The notes: generated from the letters alone by a model not told the origin. Positions 54,440 through 63,669 are shown, counted from the stretch's first letter. The stretch: 64,000 nt of DNA from DATKCT01 sp035513055 (GCA_035513055.1 DATKCT010000066.1:5016-69015), one strand, 5' to 3'. Numbers and translations: made by a program.

Positions 54440-54652
54440 TCAGGCTTTTTCACCGCCCTCGCTGCCTTCGCCACCGCCCTCGCCGCCCTCACCTTCGCCG
54501 CCCTCGCCTCCTTCTCCTTCGGCGCCCTCGCCTCCTTCGCCCTCGCCGCCCTCGCCTTCGCCAGCCTGAGCGCTAAAGTCGAATTTCGACACAACCGCCG
54601 GAAAACGCTCAACCTCGATTCTGAAGTCCTCAGTAGTCTTCATACCTTCCAT
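54440..54652 (-). CDS. Small Gly/Glu-rich peptide, candidate modified-peptide precursor
   Basis: About 70 residues from the ATG at 54652; another ATG lies three codons later, and a TTG nine codons earlier. The first part (MKTTEDFRIEVERFPAVVSK) has mixed, normal composition like a leader. The last 40 residues contain 14 Glu and 22 Gly, with only Ala, Ser and Lys besides. Glu is written with both GAA and GAG, and Gly with GGC, GGA and GGT, so the repeat is held at protein level rather than being a simple DNA repeat. No signal peptide or Cys. The other frames here give Ala-rich or Arg/Ala-rich low complexity. It lies between the NRPS and the oxygenase on the same strand. Expression and any modification are not shown. 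Confidence 0.6.
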   Translation of the reverse strand: MEGMKTTEDFRIEVERFPAVVSKFDFSAQAGEGEGGEGEGGEGAEGEGGEGGEGEGGEGGGEGSEGGEKA

Positions 54653-54849
54653 TGTTGGAAGAAAACCCTTCGGAGTCAAGGGTATCGTGACCGGTGTGGT
54701 TGGCGGCCAAACTCCAACTCACATCGGGTTTCGAATCATAGCCTGCCGGCTCTAGCCCACTTTTCTTATACCCTTTGTGCTGTGGCGCGCGGCGCCCCAT
54801 CCTGCCTTCGTTCCGCTCGCCTCGCGCTTGAATAATACAGCGTCCCGGC

Positions 54850-57800
54850 TCACCTGACTCCGGCACTCCGCTGCTGATCGATCCGTTGCGCCAACCCAGC
54901 CAGCACCGGGTGCTCAAAGATCTCCCTCAACTGGAGCGCGACCCCGAACTCGCGCCGGATCCGGCCGGCCATCTGGATGGCGACCAGCGAATGCCCTCCT
55001 GAATCCCAAAAGTCCGAGTCCCGATCCGCGAGGGTCCGGCCCAGAAGTTCGCTCCAGATGCCGGCTAGACGTTTCTCTGTTTCGCTCGCCCATGGCTGAT
55101 CCAGTTCCTTCTTCGCGGACGACGTCGCGCTTGCCGCCAGCAGCGCTTGCCGGTCGACCTTTCCGTTGGGGCCGAAGGGGAACCGTTGCACGACAGTCAC
55201 GCATGCCGGCACAAAGGCCTCGGGCAAACGCGCCGCTAAAAAAGCCCGCAGCGATTCGCCGTCCGGTGCCGCGTCCGAAGGCCAATAAGATGGGTCAGGC
55301 CCCGGCCCGTCGTCGCCGGATTCGCGAGGGTCCTCGGGCCGAACCGCATACACATAGCGAAGCGAAGTGTCTCGCAACAATGGGTCTTGGTCGACGGTAA
55401 CCCGAAAACCCTGACCCTGCAGCAATTCCACCACGGGCTCGACATCGTCTTCGACATCGGTCTCCAAGACCACCTGTCGCATCCGGCGCCAGTCGCCTTC
55501 GTTGATCCCTTGCAGAATTCGCCGTTCGCTCTTCTCGGCATTGATCTTGAGAAGATCGACGGTCTCGATTCCGTGGTTGCGCAACAGAGCGGACAGCGTT
55601 TCCAGGCGCACCTCCCAGGTTTCCGTGCGGAAACGGTCCTCCATGAGGTCGTCGAACTCTTTCCCAACGGAGATGGCGCCGGTCATAACGCCTCGCGCCC
55701 GTTCATAGGCCTCGACGACGGCGCGTTCCGCCGCCGGATCCGCGGCCAAACCGGAGAAAAGACTGAAACCGGGATACGAAGTGAATCGCGCGCTTCCCTG
55801 GCAATCCGACAAGGCGACTTGCACGGCGGCGGCCTGCGGAGCATAGGTTCCCAGATTCGCCCGCAAAATCTCGAATACCCGCGGATTCGGTTCCACCACC
55901 AGCAGGCGGCCGTCCCCGATCCAGGCCCGGACAAACAGGGCGAACAAGCCGATGTTGCCGCCCACATCCACGACGGCGTCGCCTCGGCGAAGGGTCACTC
56001 CGTGTTGCAAATAAGCCTGGCGTTGGAAAATTTCATCGAAAAGGTAAATGGTCTCATGCCGGTTGACCTGCCTCACCATCATTCCGTTAGGCAGCCGGAC
56101 CGGCCCTTGTCCCGCCCCGGACAAGGCGACAGGCTGGGCAGCAGTAACAAAACCTTCCAACTCGACCCCTTCTCCCTCACGGCGCGCGATCACCGTGGCT
56201 TCCGCCACCGACCAATGGCAGGCCAACACCGCGGCAACTTCGGCCAGCTCGACCCGGTGACCCCGCACCTTCACCTGGTCGTCCACGCGTCCGCAAAACT
56301 CGACCACCCCATCGGAGAAGGAACGAGCCCGGTCGCCGCTGCGGTAGATCCGTTCCACGGCGCCCAGCGGCCCGGGGTATTCCAAGAAACACTCTGCCTG
56401 CCGCTCCCAGTCGTTCCGATAACCTGTGGCCACAGCGTCGCCTCCAATCCACAGCTCTCCCTCGGCGCCGGGAGGAAGAGCATGCCCAAAGCGGTCGCGC
56501 ACGCTCACTCGGGCATGAGCCAGCGGTCTCCCCAATGGCGTCATGCCATTGCCGCGAGGGCGGTCCCCCAAGCCACAGCGCCAGGTGAGGACGCCCACCG
56601 TCGTTTCCGTCGGCCCATAGTGGTTGTGCGCTTCCCATTCAAGACCGCCGTGCTGGACCAGATCCTCAACCCACGCCGCATTCGATGATTCGCCTCCGAG
56701 AATCAAGCGCCGCCGCGGCAGGAGAAATTGCGCCGGCGCTTCGCGCAAGAGGGCCTTCAAATGGGAAGGCGTAATCTTGAGCACATCCACAGGATCGCGA
56801 CGCCAATCCTCAGCGAGTCGCCACGGATCCATCGACGTCTCCCGGTTGAACAAGCGAAGCGAGCCGCCCTGCATGAGGATGGGAAAGAGCATCGTGTAAC
56901 TAAAGTCGACGGCGAAAGACTGCAGAATAGCGGCATTCCATCCCGCTTCGAAGCCGAAGCGTTCGAGCACCGCGCTGCAATAGGCGTCGAGATTTCCACG
57001 GCTCACTTCCACGGCCCGCGGAACGCCCGTCGTTCCTGATGTGAACACGACGTAAGCCGCGCCCGCCCGATCCACCTTCGCGACCATTTCATCGCTCCTG
57101 AGCGCGGATGATCCTAACTGTTCCCAGGGACAGACCAGCAGGCCATCGACAGCATCGAAACGACCCCTCCATGTCTCCCAGGTAAGCAATCCGGCCGCAT
57201 CCGCCTCCTCCAACAGGCGTTTCAGTCGCGGGACAGGCTGCGACTCATCCAAAGGAACAGCGGCGCAGCCGGCCGCGAACACGCCCAAAATCCCCGCCAC
57301 CGACTCCGCTCGCCGTCCCAGGCATAACCCGATCCGGGTTCCCGGCGCGATGCCCTGTCCGCGAAGCCACGCCGAAACCGCCGAGGCGCGGTTCCACAAC
57401 TGCTCGTAGGACCACTGGGCATGTTCATCCCGCACCGCCAGTGCTCCGGGCTGCGACTCCGCCCTCATCCGGATGGACGCCAGCGCCTGCGCCGCTTCCT
57501 TTGGGGTCTCAGGAGGACCCTGAATCCATTCCACCGCCTCCGGCAATCTCCAGGATCCCAATAGTCGATCCTCATCCTCAGCGAGAAAAACCAACGCGTC
57601 CCGCAACTGTCGCAGCCAACGCGCTGCGCTCTCCTTTTCATAAACTGCCGAGCGATACTCGATCTCGAGCCGCAGCCCACCCTCGCCATCCCACACCAGC
57701 AGACTCACATCCGCTTTGACCAAGCCCAATCCGAGAGTCCGAGGTTCCAGCCGCAGTCCGTTTCGTTCCAGCGCCGGGCTGAAGGAAGTCTCCATGGCAA

Positions 57801-58872
57801 ACAGGTGCTGGACCAAGGGGCGATTCACCGGATCGCGCCGGCTATCCAATCGATCCATCACCGATGTGAAGGGCAGGTAGGCCGCTTCCATGGCATCGAT
57901 TAGAGCCCGCTGGACCGACGCCAGGAACTCTCCCACCGGCGGATTGCCGGAGAGGTCGAAGCGCAAAACGGCCAGGTCGGAGAACAATCCCACCAGCTCC
58001 TCGAGTTCCCGATGGTTCCTTCCCGATGCGGGCACTCCCACAACGAGTTCGTCCGCGCCGGTGTTGCGCTGCAAAACCATGAGGTAGGAGCCCAGCAACA
58101 AGCAAGCAGGCGTCATCCGCAACCGGCGCGCGGCTGCGTCCAAAGACGCCGATTCGTCCAGAGAGAGCTTCAGCTCCAATCGATCCCCCGACACATCGAG
58201 AGTCTGGGGCCGGGGAAAATCCACCGGTATCTCGGCCGTCGCCGATCCGTCTAACCGATCCAGAGCTGATTGGATATCTCGATCGAACTCGCCTGAGGCC
58301 AGGAGATGGCGATGCCAGCGGGCATAGTCCGCCAAGCGCAGCGACGGTCTCGGCCGTTTCTCCAAATGCTCCGGAGACTCACAGGCTTCCAAAAAATCCT
58401 TGAGCAGGAGAGGAACACTCCACCCGTCAAAGACGAGGTGATGGACGCAGATGACCAGAAAGCGCGTGTGCGTATCCGTCTCGAGGAGAAGGGCCCGAAA
58501 CAGGGGCGGGCGATCCAATGTGAACGGACGTTCGCAGAATCTCACGGCTCGATCCCAAAGCATGCCCTCGTCCACAAGCGCGCCCAGGTGGCGCGCTTCG
58601 AAAGGCAGAGCGGCGGAATCCATCACGACCGCAATCGCTTCCCCTTCCCGCTCGACAATCCCCGTGCGCAGAGCCTCATGACGCCGCATCACCGAATGCA
58701 ACGCTTCTTCGACCCGCGTCGCGGTCAGGTCGCCTTCGATCCGCGACCAGAGGCAAATGTGAAAAACCGCAGACCCCGGGAACACTTGCTCGAATCTCCA
58801 GATGCGTTCCTGCGCGGGGGACAGCGGTCCTTCTACTGGTCCGCCGCCCGGGATGGGGTTGAACCGTAGCAT
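54850..58872 (-). CDS. Single-module NRPS, C-A(FkbM methyltransferase)-PCP, aspartate-type code
   Basis: 1340 residues from the ATG at 58872, preceded by AGGA five bases upstream; a TTG six codons earlier is the longest option. C domain with HHLVFDG near residue 140. A domain: VVFTSGTTGVPRAV near 605 (Arg in place of the usual Lys), HNHYGPTETT, YRSGDRAR, VKVRGHRVELAEV. Before the last A-domain motif (GPNGKVDRQALL) a block of about 220 residues is inserted, with VVDVGGNIGLFALFVRA and VEPNPRVFEILRANLG and later VDLLKINAEKSERRIL: an FkbM-type SAM methyltransferase. PCP: FWDSGGHSLVAIQ. Specificity residues by eye are D-F-T-K-I-G-H-V-G-K, close to the known aspartate code. No thioesterase or reductase. 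It follows hrpB on the same strand by 51 bases. Confidence 0.93.
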   Translation of the reverse strand: MLRFNPIPGGGPVEGPLSPAQERIWRFEQVFPGSAVFHICLWSRIEGDLTATRVEEALHSVMRRHEALRTGIVEREGEAIAVVMDSAALPFEARHLGALVDEGMLWDRAVRFCERPFTLDRPPLFRALLLETDTHTRFLVICVHHLVFDGWSVPLLLKDFLEACESPEHLEKRPRPSLRLADYARWHRHLLASGEFDRDIQSALDRLDGSATAEIPVDFPRPQTLDVSGDRLELKLSLDESASLDAAARRLRMTPACLLLGSYLMVLQRNTGADELVVGVPASGRNHRELEELVGLFSDLAVLRFDLSGNPPVGEFLASVQRALIDAMEAAYLPFTSVMDRLDSRRDPVNRPLVQHLFAMETSFSPALERNGLRLEPRTLGLGLVKADVSLLVWDGEGGLRLEIEYRSAVYEKESAARWLRQLRDALVFLAEDEDRLLGSWRLPEAVEWIQGPPETPKEAAQALASIRMRAESQPGALAVRDEHAQWSYEQLWNRASAVSAWLRGQGIAPGTRIGLCLGRRAESVAGILGVFAAGCAAVPLDESQPVPRLKRLLEEADAAGLLTWETWRGRFDAVDGLLVCPWEQLGSSALRSDEMVAKVDRAGAAYVVFTSGTTGVPRAVEVSRGNLDAYCSAVLERFGFEAGWNAAILQSFAVDFSYTMLFPILMQGGSLRLFNRETSMDPWRLAEDWRRDPVDVLKITPSHLKALLREAPAQFLLPRRRLILGGESSNAAWVEDLVQHGGLEWEAHNHYGPTETTVGVLTWRCGLGDRPRGNGMTPLGRPLAHARVSVRDRFGHALPPGAEGELWIGGDAVATGYRNDWERQAECFLEYPGPLGAVERIYRSGDRARSFSDGVVEFCGRVDDQVKVRGHRVELAEVAAVLACHWSVAEATVIARREGEGVELEGFVTAAQPVALSGAGQGPVRLPNGMMVRQVNRHETIYLFDEIFQRQAYLQHGVTLRRGDAVVDVGGNIGLFALFVRAWIGDGRLLVVEPNPRVFEILRANLGTYAPQAAAVQVALSDCQGSARFTSYPGFSLFSGLAADPAAERAVVEAYERARGVMTGAISVGKEFDDLMEDRFRTETWEVRLETLSALLRNHGIETVDLLKINAEKSERRILQGINEGDWRRMRQVVLETDVEDDVEPVVELLQGQGFRVTVDQDPLLRDTSLRYVYAVRPEDPRESGDDGPGPDPSYWPSDAAPDGESLRAFLAARLPEAFVPACVTVVQRFPFGPNGKVDRQALLAASATSSAKKELDQPWASETEKRLAGIWSELLGRTLADRDSDFWDSGGHSLVAIQMAGRIRREFGVALQLREIFEHPVLAGLAQRIDQQRSAGVR

Positions 58873-58923
58873 ACTCATCCTGATCGCCAAAAGACGCCCA
58901 ATGTTCCGGACCGCGGCCCCATG

Positions 58924-61464
58924 TCAACGCCACTCGTGTTTGGGATACCGCCCGCGCAACTGCTTACGGATCTCCGGATAGCTGTTTTCCCAGAACTCAT
59001 CCAGATTCGAGATGGTCTGAACGGGTCTCTGATTGGGCGCCAATATCTGGAGGCGCAGTCTAATCCGGCCATCGGCCAGGGCTGGGAGTTGCCGCAAGCC
59101 GTAAAGCTTCTGGAGCATGACGGAAATTGTCGGCGGATCATGCAAATAGTTCACATTGGCCGATACGCCGTTTTCGAGTGTGACTCGCTCCGGCAGGCTC
59201 CCGTCCAAAAGCTCTCGCTGCGCATCCGACAGCCAATGCCGCAACACCGGCCAGACCGGGCGATCCTTCACTTGCCGGTAGGTCAGGGCGCCGCGGCAAA
59301 CCTCGGTCAGGATCAACAACCGGTCCTCCTCTCCAAAGGCGGGCAAGCCCAGTTCCGGCATGGCCTTTCCCAGGAGTTCAACGCGCCGCAACCAACCCTC
59401 GACGCGCGCGTCCCAACCGGCGAGCTTCAGTTCCCCACCTGCGATCTGCTGGGCCAACAAGAGCGCCGCTTCCTCGAGATTTGGCTCTCCGGTCTCCCGC
59501 TGTTCCAACACAAGGTCTCGAAAGCTTTTCACCATTCTGCGAACGACCCGTTTTGCGCCGGGATCCCAGACCGCGATAGGGGATTCACGAAACTCCCCTG
59601 GAAACACATTTTCCAAACATTGCTCATCGAGAGCGGTGGCCAGGCCCAAGATCACCTCCACCTCGCGGCCCTGGATCTCAGCCAGGTTACAGGCCACCAC
59701 GAGGTTCGACCGGCTGGTGACGACCGAACCGCGATCCAGCCGTGCCTGCACGCCGTTGGAGAGCTTGAAGGCCCTGCTTCCCACGCGGCTCCTCGCAGCC
59801 AAGTGATCGGAAAACCCAGACAACATCACCTCGCGCAACGGTCCGGCGTCTTCTCCCGGCTCCTCTGGCGCCGAGGCGCTCCCCGCCGATCGAAGGAACA
59901 GACCCGCCAACCGGTCCGCTTCCCGGACCGCAGCGGGCCGGACGCCCGCCTCCATGCAGCGCTGGTGGTCGAACCGGCATGCCCTAGCATACCGCCAAGC
60001 CCGCAGCAGAGGCAGCAAGTCCGACTCGTCGCCCTTTTCCAAAAAGCGATCGGGGACGGGTCCGCCGCGTGGTCCTGACCACAGGCTCGGTCCTTCACAA
60101 AGCGCTGCGGCCAGACAGGCGGTATGCACCAACCCGCGCCGTTCTCCTTCAAGGATCATCCGCGCAAATCGAGGATGCACCGGAAAACGGACCAACGAGC
60201 GCCCTGTGTCCGTCAATCCACCTTGGGCATCGATAGCGCCCAGGCGGCTCAGCAGGTCCAAAGCCTGTTCCAAAGACTCCCGGCGCGGAGCGTCAAACCA
60301 GGGAAAGCTTCGGGGATCCAGTCCGCCCGCCGCCAGAGTCAACACCGTCTCCGCCAAGTCCACCCGGTGGATCTCGGGCGCCGTAAAGGCAGGACGATGG
60401 GCCTGATCCTCCTCGCTCCACATCCGGTAACAAGAACCCGGAGCGGTCCGGCCCGCGCGGCCCGCGCGCTGTTCAGCCGAGGCCCGGGAAATCTTCTCCA
60501 GCAAGAGCGTGTCCAGACCACGAGCGGCGTCGTAGCGAGGCACGCGCGCCACCCCGCTGTCAATCACGAGCCGGATCCCCGGCAGCGTCAGCGACGTTTC
60601 CGCGATGTTAGTCGATACGATAATCCGGCTCTCTTTACCCTCCGCGACGGCGGCATCTTGCGCCTCCCTGGACAGTTCGCCATAGAGCGGAAGGACGTTC
60701 CGGTCCGCACACCACGCTTGCCCGCGCAACAGATTCACCGCGGTGCGAATGGCGTGCGCGCCCGGCAGGAAGACGAGAACATTCCCCGTCTCTCCCCTTC
60801 GTTCGTCCAGCGCGAGGCGCAGGACGGAGACCGATTGCTCCGGCAAACTTCGTTCCGCGCTGCCCCGTGGGCAATAGCGGATCTCGACGGGATGCACGCG
60901 ACCCGCGCTTTCCAGCACCTCACATGGAGTCAGATAAGTTTCCAGCGCGCCGGTATCGAGCGTCGCGGACATGATCACCAGCTTCAGATCCGGCCGGCTC
61001 GCCTCTTGCAGCATCCGGAGCCGGGCCAGGGCCACATCGCCCGACAGATGCCGCTCGTGAAACTCGTCGAGCACCACGACCGAAATCCCCCGTAGATGCG
61101 GATTCTGCAACAGCTCGCGCAGGAGAATCCCTTCGGTCACGTAGCGAATGCGGGTGTCCGTCGAATTGCGGTTCTCGAACCGGACCTGATATCCCACCTC
61201 CCCACCAACGGCTCCCCCGCGCAAGCGCGCCACGGTGCGGGCCAAAAGAATCGCCGCGAGACGGCGCGGTTGCAAAATCACCACCTGTCCGGATCCGGCG
61301 CAGCCGCCATCGAGGATCAATTGGGGGACCAGCGTAGACTTGCCAGAGCCGGTGGGAGCGCGAAGGATGACCCGGGCGCCCGGCCCGGCCAAGGCCCGCA
61401 GCAAGTCCCCGCGCAGTTCAGCGACCGGAAGTTCAAAACCGGCCTCCAATCCTGAAACGCTCAT
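58924..61464 (-). CDS. hrpB: ATP-dependent helicase HrpB (DEAH box)
   Basis: 846 residues, matching HrpB. Walker A APTGSGKST (residues 36-44), VVILQPRRLAAILLA, VGYQVRFENRNSTDTRIRYVTEGILLREL, DEAH-box variant VVLDEFHERH, then VIMSATLD, VSTNIAETSLTLPGIRLVIDSG and SRASAEQRAGRAGRTAPG. The C-terminal HrpB domain holds the family-specific blocks (LPEGERRG-type RFARMILEGERRGL; YRQVKDRPVWPVLRHWLSDAQRELLDGSLPERVTLENG). The biochemical role is unclear in most bacteria. It is upstream of the NRPS on the same strand and divergent from tatA. Confidence 0.95.
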   Translation of the reverse strand: MSVSGLEAGFELPVAELRGDLLRALAGPGARVILRAPTGSGKSTLVPQLILDGGCAGSGQVVILQPRRLAAILLARTVARLRGGAVGGEVGYQVRFENRNSTDTRIRYVTEGILLRELLQNPHLRGISVVVLDEFHERHLSGDVALARLRMLQEASRPDLKLVIMSATLDTGALETYLTPCEVLESAGRVHPVEIRYCPRGSAERSLPEQSVSVLRLALDERRGETGNVLVFLPGAHAIRTAVNLLRGQAWCADRNVLPLYGELSREAQDAAVAEGKESRIIVSTNIAETSLTLPGIRLVIDSGVARVPRYDAARGLDTLLLEKISRASAEQRAGRAGRTAPGSCYRMWSEEDQAHRPAFTAPEIHRVDLAETVLTLAAGGLDPRSFPWFDAPRRESLEQALDLLSRLGAIDAQGGLTDTGRSLVRFPVHPRFARMILEGERRGLVHTACLAAALCEGPSLWSGPRGGPVPDRFLEKGDESDLLPLLRAWRYARACRFDHQRCMEAGVRPAAVREADRLAGLFLRSAGSASAPEEPGEDAGPLREVMLSGFSDHLAARSRVGSRAFKLSNGVQARLDRGSVVTSRSNLVVACNLAEIQGREVEVILGLATALDEQCLENVFPGEFRESPIAVWDPGAKRVVRRMVKSFRDLVLEQRETGEPNLEEAALLLAQQIAGGELKLAGWDARVEGWLRRVELLGKAMPELGLPAFGEEDRLLILTEVCRGALTYRQVKDRPVWPVLRHWLSDAQRELLDGSLPERVTLENGVSANVNYLHDPPTISVMLQKLYGLRQLPALADGRIRLRLQILAPNQRPVQTISNLDEFWENSYPEIRKQLRGRYPKHEWR

Positions 61465-61546
61465 CGCCTCCCTCTTTCGAGGATTGGTCCCGGCCCCTCA
61501 AGTTTTCTTTTGCAGGAGATGCACAGCGCAGGTATTGTTGAATGAA

Positions 61547-61783
61547 ATGACAATTCCCCTTGCATTCCTTGGGCCGATCGGAACCCCGGAGCTGGTCCTG
61601 ATTTTCATCCTGATCCTCCTTCTGTTCGGGGCCAAAAAACTCCCGGAGTTCGCTCGCGGTCTCGGCAAGAGCCTGGGAGAATTCCGGCGCGCGAAGGAAG
61701 AGTTCGAGGACGAAATCACGCGAAGCCAACAGGAAGTGGAGGCCGGCATCAAGGAATCGGAGCGGAAAACGAAAGTTTCCTGA
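61547..61783 (+). CDS. tatA: Sec-independent protein translocase TatA-type subunit
   Basis: 78 residues from the ATG at 61547; the longer upstream frame is a shadow of hrpB. One N-terminal transmembrane segment (PELVLIFILILLLFGAKKLPEFARGLG) with the family FGxxKLPE motif, then an amphipathic helix and an acidic, lysine-rich tail (RRAKEEFEDEITRSQQEVE). TatA/E forms the pore of the twin-arginine translocase. This window encodes at least two likely substrates: the DUF1501 protein and the alkaline phosphatase. No tatB or tatC is adjacent. Confidence 0.93.
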   Translation: MTIPLAFLGPIGTPELVLIFILILLLFGAKKLPEFARGLGKSLGEFRRAKEEFEDEITRSQQEVEAGIKESERKTKVS

Positions 61784-61798
61784 CGCTTTCGGCGCCCT

Positions 61799-62737
61799 GT
61801 GACCCCGCCGTTTTCCGCGCTCCGGCGTGGGCTTTCTTCCTGTGTCCGGCTTTTCGGGGCTCTGGCCGCCCTCGGATTATGTCCGGCCCCGGCGGATGTC
61901 CCGCCGCTCACTTTTGCCGGATACAATCTGCGAAACTATCTGCGCATGGAAAGACGCGTGGGAGACGCCGTCGTCCCCGATGCGCCCAAGCCCGAGCACG
62001 AAATCAGCGCCATCTTGGCCGTCCTTTCTACGTGCAAACCGGATATTCTTGGGGTGACCGAGATCGGTACGGCGGAAGATCTCGAGGATTTCCGCCTCCG
62101 CATGGATCGCGCTGGAAATCCCTTGCCGCACACGACCTTGGTCCTCGCCGCTGATCCAGAGCGGCACATCGCCCTGCTGAGCAAGTTCCCTATCGGGACA
62201 ACCCGGCACCAGACCCATCTGACCTACCGGCTCGGCGCCTCCCGCCTCGCGATGCAGCGCGGCATTCTTGATGCGGAAATCCTGGTTCGAGATGGATACA
62301 CCCTGCGGGTATTGGGCGTCCACCTAAAGTCCCGCCGGCCGGTCGAGGAAGCGGATCAAGCCCTGATGCGCCGGCACGAGGCGCACCTCTTGCGCCGCCA
62401 TGTTCTGGAAATCCTCAAGGCGGAGCCCGGCGTCAATCTCTTGCTTTTCGGCGACTTCAACGACACTCGCGAACAGCCATCGATCCGTGAAATCCAGGGC
62501 CGGGCAGGCACCGAGGGTCATCTGAAGGCTATCCGCGCCGCTGACGCCTTTGGACTGCGCTGGACCTACTACTGGGAGGAAGCCGACGTCTACTCGCGCT
62601 TCGACTACCTCTTCGTCTCTTCCGGCTTGGCCCCTGAAGTCCTGTGGGAGCGGGCCTACATTCCCGACCATCCCGATTGGATGACGGGAAGCGATCACCG
62701 CCCCTTGGTAGCCCTCATTTATCCGGAGAATCGCTGA
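61799..62737 (+). CDS. Endonuclease/exonuclease/phosphatase (EEP) family protein, exported
   Basis: 312 residues, GTG start 15 bases after tatA. A signal-peptide-like N-terminus (basic residues, then LFGALAALGLCPAPAD) precedes the EEP fold: LTFAGYNLRNYL (Asn), ILGVTEIG (Glu), LRVLGVHLKS, NLLLFGDFNDTRE (Asp/Asn), SRFDYLFVS and GSDHRPLVALI (Asp/His pair). These are the DNase I/Mg-dependent phosphodiesterase motifs. The substrate (nucleic acid, phospholipid or inositol phosphate) cannot be told from sequence. Confidence 0.88.
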   Translation: MTPPFSALRRGLSSCVRLFGALAALGLCPAPADVPPLTFAGYNLRNYLRMERRVGDAVVPDAPKPEHEISAILAVLSTCKPDILGVTEIGTAEDLEDFRLRMDRAGNPLPHTTLVLAADPERHIALLSKFPIGTTRHQTHLTYRLGASRLAMQRGILDAEILVRDGYTLRVLGVHLKSRRPVEEADQALMRRHEAHLLRRHVLEILKAEPGVNLLLFGDFNDTREQPSIREIQGRAGTEGHLKAIRAADAFGLRWTYYWEEADVYSRFDYLFVSSGLAPEVLWERAYIPDHPDWMTGSDHRPLVALIYPENR

Positions 62738-62763
62738 GCGCCCGAGCCCATTCCGGCGAAATC

Positions 62764-63669
62764 ATGGGCTCCTCCCTGCTTCTCATTCTGCCGGCCTGTT
62801 CCGCGGCTCTCTATGCTTTGGCCTCCCTGCTGTTCAAGCGCGGCTTTGAAAGCGGCGCGGGGAAACGGCATGCTTTCCACTTAACGAACCTGGCCGTGGG
62901 TCTCACCTACGCCCCGCTCTATCTTCTCCACAGGGATGCCTTTCCCTGGTCGCGTCTCCATGAACCGGCCCTTACCGCCGCCACCTTCTATCTGGGCGGC
63001 TGGCTGAGCTTCCTGGCCTTGCGACGAGCCGATGTTTCCATCGTGACCCCTCTGTTGGGGACGAAAGCCGTTTTTGTGGCCGCCGCAAGCATCGTCCTCC
63101 TCCGCGAGGTCCCGTCCCTCCTCTTGTGGAGCGCCGCCGTGCTCACTGCCGTGGGGATTCTGATCATGAATCGCGCCCATAAAACGGCGCTTCCGCTCTC
63201 TTTTGGCGACCGAATTGTTCCGATCTCTGCCGCGTTGGCGGGCGCCGCCTGCTTTGGAATCTCCGATGTCTTCGTCAGAAAGTGGGCGCCCTCCTTCGGC
63301 CCCTGGGCCTTTCTGCCCGCAGCCTCCGTTCTCGTGGCCCTGGCTTCCTACATCGCCATCCGGGTTCAGGGCCTGCAAACGATACGGAAAGGCTACCGGC
63401 CCTGCCGTTGGCTGGTGGCAGGGGCCCTCCTCACTGCTGCTCAGGCAATTGGGATCGGCATCGCTCTGTCCTTTCATCCCAACCCCACCGCGGTGAACAT
63501 CGTCTACGCATCCCGCGCCCTTTGGACCATTGCCTTGGTTTGGTTGTGCGGTTCCTTTCTCGATCTGCACGAGATCCGTCAAGGACACGGGGTGCTGGTC
63601 AACCGCCTCGCCGGATCTCTTTTCATCACAGGAGCGATCGTGCTGGCCGTCCTCGATCAAGAACGATGA
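62764..63669 (+). CDS. EamA/DMT-family transporter
   Basis: 301 residues from the ATG at 62764 (MGSSLLLILPACSAALYALASLLFK); the upstream extension would cover the previous gene end. About ten hydrophobic segments form two EamA-like halves: FYLGGWLSFLALRRADVSIVTPLLGTKAVFVAAAS in the first, VPISAALAGAACFGISDVFVRKWAP and NPTAVNIVYASRALWTIALVW in the second. DMT transporters export metabolites or amino acids; the substrate is unknown. It follows the EEP gene by 26 bases and may be co-transcribed. Confidence 0.88.
   Translation: MGSSLLLILPACSAALYALASLLFKRGFESGAGKRHAFHLTNLAVGLTYAPLYLLHRDAFPWSRLHEPALTAATFYLGGWLSFLALRRADVSIVTPLLGTKAVFVAAASIVLLREVPSLLLWSAAVLTAVGILIMNRAHKTALPLSFGDRIVPISAALAGAACFGISDVFVRKWAPSFGPWAFLPAASVLVALASYIAIRVQGLQTIRKGYRPCRWLVAGALLTAAQAIGIGIALSFHPNPTAVNIVYASRALWTIALVWLCGSFLDLHEIRQGHGVLVNRLAGSLFITGAIVLAVLDQER

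Noticed and set aside
54346..54612. Minus-strand ORF with Arg/Ala/Lys-rich composition
   Set aside because: A frame-shifted reading of the Gly/Glu repeat; it has no leader and lacks the codon-level pattern that supports the other frame.
54269..54835. Plus-strand ORF with Ala/Phe-rich repeats (ALAALTFAALASFSF)
   Set aside because: It is the antisense of the Gly/Glu tail (GGC-GAG read backward gives Ala/Leu/Phe codons), and its ends run into the oxygenase and the NRPS.
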